This document shows, piece by piece, positions 34,210-41,867 of a stretch of DNA of 64,000 bases. Under the pieces are notes generated by a model. The model was given only the letters and a program-made list of their open reading frames with translations. It did not search any database and was not told where the DNA came from. This DNA comes from Myxococcales bacterium. GTDB taxonomy: Bacteria > Myxococcota_A > Polyangia > Polyangiales > Polyangiaceae. The position numbers were made by a program, and so were the translations under genes. The DNA is taken from assembly GCA_025359105.1 (NCBI GenBank), contig JANYHK010000131.1, positions 1 to 64,000 on the forward strand, written 5' to 3'. How positions within the stretch are numbered: position 1 is the stretch's first letter; the number at the start of each line of letters is the position of its first letter.

Positions 34210-36759
34210 ATGTCGCTCTCGGCCTCGGTTCGCATCGACACGAAGGGGAGGCCCCTCTTCGTCGTCTCCGATTTGCACCTCGGGCCCCGTGCTCCGTTCG
34301 GGTTCCCCGCGGAGCTCGAGGGCGCCCTCGCGGCGGCCCTAGACGGCGCTGTCGCGCGGCACGCGATCGTGATCCTCAACGGCGACATCCTCGAGGACGG
34401 AGCCGCGGCGACCCCGCTCGCGATCCTGGCGAAGTACCCGCGGCTGCTGGCGGCGCTCGGGCGCGCGTCGGCGCGGTCGGAGCTCTATTACGTCATGGGC
34501 AACCACGATCCGCCCGCGGCGTCGCTGGGTGGCGTGCTCCCTTGGACGGTGGCGACGAGCCTGCTCGTCGACGAGACGGTCCTCGTCGTCCACGGCGACG
34601 TGTTCGACCACGGGCTCCGCAAGAGCGCCGCCGGGCGGGCGGCTCCGCTGCACGCGCGCGCGGAGCGGCTCCTCGGCGCGCGCGTGGACCTGCCGCTCGC
34701 GATGCACGACTCGCTGCGCAACCACCTCCTCACGTCGCTGCTCCTTCACGTCGGAGAGCGTGCGCGGCGCGTGTCACCGGCGGCGCGCGCGTGGGTCGAC
34801 GAGAACTTCGACTACATCACGACGCTGGAGGCCTCGGACGATCCGCGGCGTGTCGTCGCGACGCTCGCCGAGGCCGCGCTGCCGCCGGGCGTGCGCGCCG
34901 TGCTTGCCGGGCACACGCATCGGCCCGGCATCGCGGACGTCGGCGCGGTCACTTATTACAACAGCGGAACCTGGTCGCCGCACATGGCGGTCGCGGTGGA
35001 CTACGAGCGGGGGGAGGGGCGCATCGTCGATGTCGTGAGGGGGACCTTCTACGGCCGCGAGGCCTACGCGCGCTGGCGAGAGCCGGTGAGCTGGCTCGAG
35101 CAATGGTCGGCGAGGCGCCACGAGCTCGCGCCGATGCGTCTCCTGGCGGAGGCGGCGCGCGAGCGCTTCGCCAGCAGTCGACCGGACGCAAGCGCGCGGG
35201 TGCGCGCGGTTCCTTCCCCCAACGAGGACGAGGCCATGAACGTCACCTTCGAAGAACGTCTGCACGGAACGATGTGGGCCTCGGATGGCGAGGGGACCCC
35301 GCTGTCGCTCGACCTGCGCGCGAAGGCGAGCAACGCGTTCGTTCGCACGTGCACCTTCGAGCTGGCAGGCACGATTCGCGCGGGCAGCCTGGCGGAGAAG
35401 GGCGACGCGCTGGGCGTCCTGCGCCTCGGCGCGCGCACCTGGGACTACGAGGTCTCGTTCGTCGGCAGCGACGGCAAGCCGTATCGCCTTCTCGGCCAAA
35501 AGCGCGTGCGCGTGCTCGATCTCGCGGCGTCGCTCACCGATCTGCGGGGTGACGTCTTCGATGCACATGGTCGCTCCGTCGCGACATTCGAGCTGCGCTT
35601 CGATCTCGCCAAGGACCTGGGGCCGCTCCTCCGCGGCCTCACCGCGAGCACGGGCGATGCGGTGCGTGCCGCCAGCCCGGCGGCGGAGGGTGCCTTCGAC
35701 GATCCCTCTCCGATCGCGCGGGCGCCGGAGGCGGCGGGGAAATGGGTCGCGGTGACCGGCGCAGCGGGGCACGTCGGCTTCACGCTGTGTCGCCTCTTTC
35801 GCCAGCGCGGGTACGAGGTGCTTGGCCTGGTCCGCGACGCGCACGACGGTCGCGCCGCCGCGCTACGCGCGCTCGGGGTGGAGCTGGAAGAAGCCGACAC
35901 GCTCGTCCCCGCCACGCTGCGGCGGGCCCTCGCCGGTCGCACCGTCGACGGCCTATTTCACACGGCCGCGGCGTTCAAGCTCTGGGCGATCGATCCGAGG
36001 CGCGAGATCGAGGAGCCCATCATCAAGGGGACCCTCAACGTCCTGCGCGCGGCGGAGGAGGCGGGCGTACGCCGGATCGTCTACACGTCGGCGGGCGGCG
36101 CCGCGGGGCACGACGCGAAGGGCCGCGAGCCACTGACCGAAGACGACTGGAACACCGAGCGCGCGAGCCCGTACCTGCGCGGCAAGACCGAGGCCGAGGA
36201 GCAGGCGTGGGAGGTCGCGAAGGTCCGTGGGCTCGACCTGATTTCGGTGCTGCCCACGGCGATCGTCGGACCGTTCTTCCACCGCCATACGCCGGTGACA
36301 CGCCTCTTCGAGGACGTCATCTCCAACAAGCTCCCGCTCCTTCCGGACTTCGCCAACAGCTGGGTCGACGTCCGCGACGTCGCCCTCGCTCACCTGCTCG
36401 TCTACGAGGCTCCGGGGGCGCACGGTCGCTACATCGTGTCCACGGCCTACCGGAGCTGGCGCGCGATGGTCGAGGAGCTGGCCGATCTCGACGGACGCAT
36501 TCGCATTCCGGCACGCCTGCCGAGCGCGATGAACGCGCTCCTGCCTGCGTTCGACGAGCTCCGGGCGCGCCTCCTCGGTGCGGAGCGAACGCTCACGCGC
36601 GACGTGGTCGGCGAGCTGGAAGGCAAGGAGCCCCGCTACTCGTCGGCGCGACTGCAGCGCGAGCTCGGGTGGAGCCCGATCGCGTTTCGACGAACGCTCG
36701 CCGACACCCTGCACTGGCTCGATGCCCGAACGTCGCTCGAACGACGGGGGGCGGCATGA
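34210..36759 (+). CDS. Metallophosphoesterase-beta domain-NAD-epimerase/SDR fusion
   Basis: An 849-residue fusion. Residues 15-300 form a calcineurin-like phosphoesterase with its metal motifs in order: 'DLHLG' (21-25), 'NGDI', 'GNHD' (97-100) and 'GHTH' (near 234). Residues 340-480 are a beta-rich domain that resembles the C-terminal part of the GMC oxidoreductase two genes on. Residues 510-845 are an extended SDR/NAD-epimerase domain with 'VTGAAGHVGF' and YxxxK in 'YLRGK', closest in style to 3-beta-hydroxysteroid or dihydroflavonol dehydrogenases. The start is ATG 34210; the GTG 34177 is upstream of the -10. It is coupled to the hydrolase by ATGA. The substrate is unknown. Confidence 0.85.
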   Translation: MSLSASVRIDTKGRPLFVVSDLHLGPRAPFGFPAELEGALAAALDGAVARHAIVILNGDILEDGAAATPLAILAKYPRLLAALGRASARSELYYVMGNHDPPAASLGGVLPWTVATSLLVDETVLVVHGDVFDHGLRKSAAGRAAPLHARAERLLGARVDLPLAMHDSLRNHLLTSLLLHVGERARRVSPAARAWVDENFDYITTLEASDDPRRVVATLAEAALPPGVRAVLAGHTHRPGIADVGAVTYYNSGTWSPHMAVAVDYERGEGRIVDVVRGTFYGREAYARWREPVSWLEQWSARRHELAPMRLLAEAARERFASSRPDASARVRAVPSPNEDEAMNVTFEERLHGTMWASDGEGTPLSLDLRAKASNAFVRTCTFELAGTIRAGSLAEKGDALGVLRLGARTWDYEVSFVGSDGKPYRLLGQKRVRVLDLAASLTDLRGDVFDAHGRSVATFELRFDLAKDLGPLLRGLTASTGDAVRAASPAAEGAFDDPSPIARAPEAAGKWVAVTGAAGHVGFTLCRLFRQRGYEVLGLVRDAHDGRAAALRALGVELEEADTLVPATLRRALAGRTVDGLFHTAAAFKLWAIDPRREIEEPIIKGTLNVLRAAEEAGVRRIVYTSAGGAAGHDAKGREPLTEDDWNTERASPYLRGKTEAEEQAWEVAKVRGLDLISVLPTAIVGPFFHRHTPVTRLFEDVISNKLPLLPDFANSWVDVRDVALAHLLVYEAPGAHGRYIVSTAYRSWRAMVEELADLDGRIRIPARLPSAMNALLPAFDELRARLLGAERTLTRDVVGELEGKEPRYSSARLQRELGWSPIAFRRTLADTLHWLDARTSLERRGAA

Positions 36760-37652
36760 TCGATCTTCTTCTGCCCTGGTGCGGTCTCGAGGTTCGCCGC
36801 GCGCGCACCTCGCAGGGACCGGTGACGCTGCGCGCCACGATGCGCCCCCGCGGGGCGCCGCTCCTGTTCGTCCACGGCTTCGGCCGCGGGGGCGCGCAGC
36901 TGGTCCCGCTCGCGCTCGCGTTTCGGGACGTGCGCACGGTGCTCGTGCCCGATCTCGTGGGCTTCGGCGGCAGCAGCAACGGCGCGGGCGCGCGCGACCT
37001 CGACGTCTTCGGCCACGCGCAGGCGCTCGCCGATGTGCTCGACGAATATGGCCCCGCGGACGTCGTCGGCGTGAGCTTCGGCGGCTGGGTCGCGACGTGG
37101 CTCGCGGCGCGGCACCCCCGCTCGGTTCGCAGCCTCTTCCTCGTGAACCCGGCAGGCACGCGGGCGGCGGGGGAAGAGCTCGCGGAGCTGTATCGGTCGA
37201 CTGCGCGCGCGCCGGAGCTGTACCGGCGCACCGTCGCGTCGCGGCCCTTCCTCGGCGTCCCGATGCTGAGCCGCGCGCTGGAGGCTGGTTTCACGCGCGC
37301 GCTGCGCGATCCTTCGATCGGCCGCTTCATCGAGACCGTCCGCGAGGAGCACCTCCTCGAGCACGCGCTCGGCGACGTCACCTGCCCGACGTACGCGCTC
37401 CTCTCGTCGGAGGACCGGCTCCTCGACGCGCGCGCGACCGCCGCGGAGCTCCTCCGGCGCGTACGGCACCTCGAAGGGGCTTGGGTCATGGGAGCGTCGC
37501 ACAACGTCGGGTACGAGGCGTTCGAGACGATCGTCGAGCGACTCGCGCGTTTTCTGGGCATGCCCGGCGCGCCCCCGAGCGCGCTCCTCGACGCGAGCGC
37601 CCACCTGCGCGTCCCGCCGAAGCTCCGTCCGCTCGCGGAGGCGACGTCGTGA
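36756..37652 (+). CDS. Alpha/beta hydrolase
   Basis: A 298-residue hydrolase with the full catalytic set: oxyanion 'HGFGRGG', nucleophile Ser in 'GVSFGG', an acid Asp in 'SSEDRLLD' and His in 'GASHNVGYE'. No signal peptide is seen. It overlaps both neighbours by 4 bp (ATGA and GTGA), so its amount is tied to theirs. Esterase, lactonase or C-C hydrolase activity on a product of the oxidoreductases is plausible; the sequence alone does not decide. Confidence 0.85.
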   Translation: MIDLLLPWCGLEVRRARTSQGPVTLRATMRPRGAPLLFVHGFGRGGAQLVPLALAFRDVRTVLVPDLVGFGGSSNGAGARDLDVFGHAQALADVLDEYGPADVVGVSFGGWVATWLAARHPRSVRSLFLVNPAGTRAAGEELAELYRSTARAPELYRRTVASRPFLGVPMLSRALEAGFTRALRDPSIGRFIETVREEHLLEHALGDVTCPTYALLSSEDRLLDARATAAELLRRVRHLEGAWVMGASHNVGYEAFETIVERLARFLGMPGAPPSALLDASAHLRVPPKLRPLAEATS

Positions 37653-39994
37653 GCGGCCTCACGCGGCCGAAGTCGGAGCTGCGTCCGCGCTACGACGCCA
37701 TCGTCGTCGGCTCGGGGTACGGGGGCGGGATCGCCGCGCTACGCCTCGCCGAGGCCGGGTGGTCGGTCGCCGTCTTCGAGCGTGGCCGCGAGCACCCACC
37801 GCGCACGTTCCCCGAGCGCGCCAGCGAGCTGCTGGCGGAGGTGCAGATCCGCGCCGACGTCGACGGGCGGACGACCCGCATGGGCTCGCGGCTCGGTCTC
37901 TTCGACGTGCGCGTGCACCAGGGCCTCAGCGCGGTCGTGGGCTGCGGCGTCGGTGGCACGTCGCTCATCAACGCCAGCGTCTTCTGCGCTCCGGACGAAG
38001 CCCTCTTCGCAGACACACGGTGGCCGGAGGCGCTTCGCCGCGACGTCGACGGGCGACGGGCCGCGCTCGAGCGAACCGAGCGCGTGCTGCGCCCGACCAC
38101 GGCGGGGCCGGAGGTCGCCAAGACGCGCTTCATGCGGCGACTCGGCGACGCGAGCGGGCACCCGGCGAAGCGCCTGCCCCTGCTCGTCCGCGCAAGCGAC
38201 GAGCACGACGAAGGCGCGCCGTCACCCGGGTCTTCCTGCAACGGCTGCGGAAACTGCGTCTCCGGCTGCCGTCGCGGCGCGAAGCGCACGGTCGACGCGA
38301 CGTACCTGACGTTGGCGGTCGCGCATGGCGCGACGATCTTCTCCGAGCTCGACGTTCGCTGGGTCGAGCGCCAAGCGCACGGGTGGGCCGTTCACTACGA
38401 GCCGGTGTGCCGGACGGTGGGCGCGGCGCGAGAGGCTTCGTTCGTCGTCGCCGACGTCGTCGTCCTCGCGGCGGGAGCGCTCGGAAGCACGGAAATCCTC
38501 GCGCGCTCGAAGGCGCGCGGGCTCGCGGTGTCGGACGCGCTCGGTACGTCGTTCTCGGGAAATGGCAACGGGATCGGGCTCCTCGATGGCGACGAGCCTG
38601 GGCTCCGGACGGTGGCGCCACCCGCCACCGCCGGCGACGGAGCGCCGGGCCCGTGCATCACGATGGCGCTCGACATCCCCACGGACGGGCCGCCCGTTCA
38701 CCTCGAGGACGGCACCGCACCGAGCGTCTTGTCGGGGATCTTGCGGACGACGGGCCTGCTCGGCCGCGCCGTGGACTGCCTCGCGCTCGGCTCGTCGCCC
38801 GCGCGTGGGCTCGCCGCGATGGCGAAGGAGGCGTTCGTGACCGCGATCGAGGGCGCGGTCGACGCGGACGACGGCGCGCAGCTCGTCCTCCTCCAGACGG
38901 ACGACGGCGCCCGCGGCCGGCTCGTCATGGGGAGCGAAGGGATCGCCATCGACTGGCCCGACTACGCGCGCGCCGTCGCCCACGTCGACGCTGCGGTCGA
39001 CCGCGTCGCGACCTCGGCGCACGCGCGCTACCGCCCGATTCACCCGCGGATCCTGGGCGTCGCGGGGCACGTCACCGTGCACCCGCTCGGCGGCTGTCCG
39101 ATGGGGGCCGACGGGACCGTGGGCGTGGTCGACGACGCGTGCGAGGTCTTCGATCCCTCGCAGGTCGATCGCAGCGCGGTGCACGGCGGCCTCTTCGTCT
39201 GCGACGGCGCCGTCCTCCCGCGCGCGGTCGGGAAGAACCCCGCCGGAACGATCTGCGTGCTCGCCGAGAGGGCGCTGGCGCTCTGCGTGGCCCGTCGACC
39301 GAAGACGTCGCGCCCACTCCTGCAGGCGAGCGCCAGACCTTTCGCGCCCCTCGCCACGACGGCGCGGGAGGGCGGCTTCGTCCTCGCCGAAGCCTTCGAC
39401 GGCTGGCTGTCGACCGCACGCCTTCGCGATCCGGCCAGCGAATTCGCGGACGGGTCGGGAGGCCCGATGTCGTACCCGGCGCGTGCGCACTTCACGATCG
39501 AAATCCAGGACACGCACGAATTCCGCAGCGACGCGAGTCACCCGGCGAGCGTCACCGGCACGTTCACGAGCCCCTTCTTCGAGGCCCTCTCGGGCGCCGA
39601 AACGTGCAGCGTGGTGCGCGGCAAGGTCTTCCTCCTCACCGACGATCCCGTCGACGATCGGCTCTTTTACAACCTGTACGAGCTCGGGCTCGTCGATGCC
39701 CGCGGCAGCGAGTACACGCTCACCGGCATGAAGGCGTGGCGCCGCGGCAGCCCCCTCGCGGTGTGGGGAGACGGGACGCAGATGCCGATCGAAATCTTTC
39801 ACGGCGACGACGTCGACGCCAAACCGATCTCGAGGGGGTTCTTGCGGATGAGCGCGCCTCAATTCATGGGCTCGCTCCGCACCTACGCTGCGCGCGGCGA
39901 GCGTTCGCTGTGGGACGCCGTCCAGAGGCGCGGCGCGTTCCTCGGCTTCAGCGCCGCCCGCGTCGCCACGCGCCTCTTCGGCTCGGGTCGCTAG
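37649..39994 (+). CDS. GMC oxidoreductase (cholesterol-oxidase-like) with extra C-terminal beta domain
   Basis: A 781-residue FAD enzyme. The FAD loop 'VVGSGYGGG' is at 19-27. The active-site pair is a His in 'HPLGGCPMG' (near 477) and Asn in 'GKNPAGTI'. A four-Cys motif 'CNGCGNCVSGC' (near 196-206) is typical of the cholesterol-oxidase-like branch and might hold an Fe-S cluster or zinc. Past residue 550 an additional beta-rich domain of about 200 residues follows, similar in layout to the middle part of the phosphoesterase fusion. The start is GTG 37649, inside the hydrolase stop (GTGA). It oxidises alcohols, perhaps sterol-like; this is a family-level inference. Confidence 0.88.
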   Translation: MSGLTRPKSELRPRYDAIVVGSGYGGGIAALRLAEAGWSVAVFERGREHPPRTFPERASELLAEVQIRADVDGRTTRMGSRLGLFDVRVHQGLSAVVGCGVGGTSLINASVFCAPDEALFADTRWPEALRRDVDGRRAALERTERVLRPTTAGPEVAKTRFMRRLGDASGHPAKRLPLLVRASDEHDEGAPSPGSSCNGCGNCVSGCRRGAKRTVDATYLTLAVAHGATIFSELDVRWVERQAHGWAVHYEPVCRTVGAAREASFVVADVVVLAAGALGSTEILARSKARGLAVSDALGTSFSGNGNGIGLLDGDEPGLRTVAPPATAGDGAPGPCITMALDIPTDGPPVHLEDGTAPSVLSGILRTTGLLGRAVDCLALGSSPARGLAAMAKEAFVTAIEGAVDADDGAQLVLLQTDDGARGRLVMGSEGIAIDWPDYARAVAHVDAAVDRVATSAHARYRPIHPRILGVAGHVTVHPLGGCPMGADGTVGVVDDACEVFDPSQVDRSAVHGGLFVCDGAVLPRAVGKNPAGTICVLAERALALCVARRPKTSRPLLQASARPFAPLATTAREGGFVLAEAFDGWLSTARLRDPASEFADGSGGPMSYPARAHFTIEIQDTHEFRSDASHPASVTGTFTSPFFEALSGAETCSVVRGKVFLLTDDPVDDRLFYNLYELGLVDARGSEYTLTGMKAWRRGSPLAVWGDGTQMPIEIFHGDDVDAKPISRGFLRMSAPQFMGSLRTYAARGERSLWDAVQRRGAFLGFSAARVATRLFGSGR

Positions 39995-41164
39995 ATGCTC
40001 CTCTCGCCTCTCCGTCTCCGGTGCGGCTTGACGCTGCCGAATCGCTTCGTGAAGAGCGCGATCTCGGAGGGCCTCGCGACGGCGCACATGCTGCCCACCG
40101 ATCGCCACGTTCGCCTGTACCGGCGCTGGGCGGCTGGCGGAGCCGGGCTCCTCGTGACCGGCAACGTGATGATCGATCGCGCGCACGCCGTCGCGCGCGG
40201 CGACGTGGCCATCGGCGACGCGAAGGAGGCCTTTCGGCGCTGGGCGGCGGCGTCCGCGCGCGAGGGGTTGCCGATGCTGCTGCAGCTGAGCCACCCGGGT
40301 CGGCAGACGCCGCGCGCGCTCACGGCGGCGCCGGTGGCCCCCTCCGCCGTGCTCCTCGAGCGCTCGCGTGCGCTGTTCGCGCCCCCGCGCGCCCTTTCGC
40401 CGCTGGAGATCGAGGGCCTCGTGCAGCGCTTCGCCGACGCCGCGCGCTTCGCCGAGGAGACCGGCTTCGCGGGCGTACAGCTCCACGCGGCGCACGGCTA
40501 CCTCGTCAGCCAGTTCCTCTCCCCGAAGACGAACTGCCGGCGCGACGAATGGGGCGGCACACCCGAGCGGCGATGCCGATTTCTTCTCGAGGTCGTGCGC
40601 GCGGTTCGGCGAAGGACGAGCCCTTCCTTCGCGGTGGCGGTCAAGCTGAACGCGTCGGACTTCCTGCGCGGCGGCCTCGAGCTGGACGAGTCCATGGAGA
40701 TCGCGCGACGGCTCGACGAGGAGGGCATCGATCTGCTCGAGGTGACCGGCGGGACGTACGAGTCGGAGGCGCTCCTGGCCCGGCGCTCCTCGGCGCGACC
40801 CGCGCGGGACGCCTACTTCCTCGACTACGTTCGGGCCGTTCGCCCGCGAACGAGCGTGCCGCTCCTCCTTACGGGAGGCCAGCGTCGGGCGAGCGCGATG
40901 GAGGCGGCGCTCCAGGAGGGGGCGCACGATCTCGTCGGGCTGGCGCGCCCCATGGTGCTGGTGCCGGACTTCCCACGGCGCGTCGCGCGCGGCGAGGCCC
41001 CGGTCGTCACCGGGCCGGCGCCGTTCGGGCTCCGGGCCACGGACTCGGCGATGGAGCTTGCATGGTACACGCGTCAGCTGCACCGGCTCGCCGACGGGCT
41101 CGAGCCCCAGCCCGACCACAGCCGCGCGACCGCGCTGCTGCGAGCCCTCGCGGGCGTCCTCTGA
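39995..41164 (+). CDS. Old-yellow-enzyme family NADH:flavin oxidoreductase
   Basis: A 389-residue FMN-dependent ene-reductase of the 2,4-dienoyl-CoA reductase/OYE branch, without the C-terminal FAD/NAD domain of dienoyl-CoA reductase. Motifs: 'LPNRFVKSAI', 'QLSHPGRQ', 'GVQLHAAHGYLVSQFLSPKT' and 'DEWGG'. It would reduce an activated C=C double bond. It starts directly after the TAG of the GMC gene (no gap) and ends the coupled cluster. Its pairing with an alcohol oxidase and a dehydrogenase fits modification of an enone. Confidence 0.88.
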   Translation: MLLSPLRLRCGLTLPNRFVKSAISEGLATAHMLPTDRHVRLYRRWAAGGAGLLVTGNVMIDRAHAVARGDVAIGDAKEAFRRWAAASAREGLPMLLQLSHPGRQTPRALTAAPVAPSAVLLERSRALFAPPRALSPLEIEGLVQRFADAARFAEETGFAGVQLHAAHGYLVSQFLSPKTNCRRDEWGGTPERRCRFLLEVVRAVRRRTSPSFAVAVKLNASDFLRGGLELDESMEIARRLDEEGIDLLEVTGGTYESEALLARRSSARPARDAYFLDYVRAVRPRTSVPLLLTGGQRRASAMEAALQEGAHDLVGLARPMVLVPDFPRRVARGEAPVVTGPAPFGLRATDSAMELAWYTRQLHRLADGLEPQPDHSRATALLRALAGVL

Positions 41165-41179
41165 GCGGACGCTTACCCC

Positions 41180-41836
41180 TCACCAACCGCGCGGCAGTCC
41201 TGGGCGGAAGCAGTGAAGCGTGCGCGGCGCCCGTGCAGTGGAGACGGCGGCGCCGAGCGGGGCTCCCCGCGCGTCACGCTCCACGCCTTCGAGCGCGTCC
41301 CAGTCGGCAGATGCGCCGGGCGCGACGGAATGAGTGCCGCTCTGCCAGATGCCGATGATGTAGGAGTGGCCGGCGACGCGCGCGCCGAGCGTGCTCGCGA
41401 GCTGGGCGGCGAAGTCCTGGCCGGCACGTGTGCCGAAGGCGCTGCAGCAGCGGAGCCAGACGAGGGCGCCGGGGGCGAGGGCCGCGGCGAACGCGTCCAC
41501 CTCGGGGCCGAGGGTGCCGCGCGACGTCTCCGCGTCGAGGCGCCCGTCACCCATCGCCATGTAGCCCCACCCGCCGTGGCCCCAGAGTTGCAGCTCCACG
41601 ATCGGCTCGCCGGCAGCGTCCGCGCGCGCGACCGCCCACCGCAGGGCTTCCTTCCACGTTCGCGCGCCAAGCGTGGCGCTCGCGCGGCCGACGCCGCGAT
41701 GCAACCCTGCGCCGAGGCGCCAGAACCGCGTCAGGCCCCCCGTTCCTTCGGCGGAGCCGTCCGCGCCGCGCGTGATGCGCGGGATCGCCACGGGCGCGGT
41801 GTCGGTGGCGTCGTACACGACGAGGCGAAGCGGCAT
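41180..41836 (-). CDS. Caspase-fold-like (DUF4347-type) His/Cys protein
   Basis: A 218-residue protein. 'VELQLWGHGGWGYMAMGDGR' (80-99) and 'VWLRCCSAFGTRAGQDFAAQ' (126-145) follow the His-Gly and Cys pattern of clan CD peptidase-like domains such as DUF4347, with H87 and C130 or C131 as the candidate dyad. The rest of the protein is not recognised. AGAGGA lies just before the ATG. It is 31 bp downstream of the beta-galactosidase gene and likely co-transcribed. Peptidase activity is not shown. Confidence 0.6.
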   Translation of the reverse strand: MPLRLVVYDATDTAPVAIPRITRGADGSAEGTGGLTRFWRLGAGLHRGVGRASATLGARTWKEALRWAVARADAAGEPIVELQLWGHGGWGYMAMGDGRLDAETSRGTLGPEVDAFAAALAPGALVWLRCCSAFGTRAGQDFAAQLASTLGARVAGHSYIIGIWQSGTHSVAPGASADWDALEGVERDARGAPLGAAVSTARAPRTLHCFRPGLPRGW

Positions 41837-41867
41837 GGGTCCTCTTCGAGCTACGCGGAGCGTTCTG

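Noticed and set aside
38222-41119. A 965-codon minus-strand frame
   Set aside because: It is antisense to the clearly recognised GMC and OYE genes and has no domain of its own.
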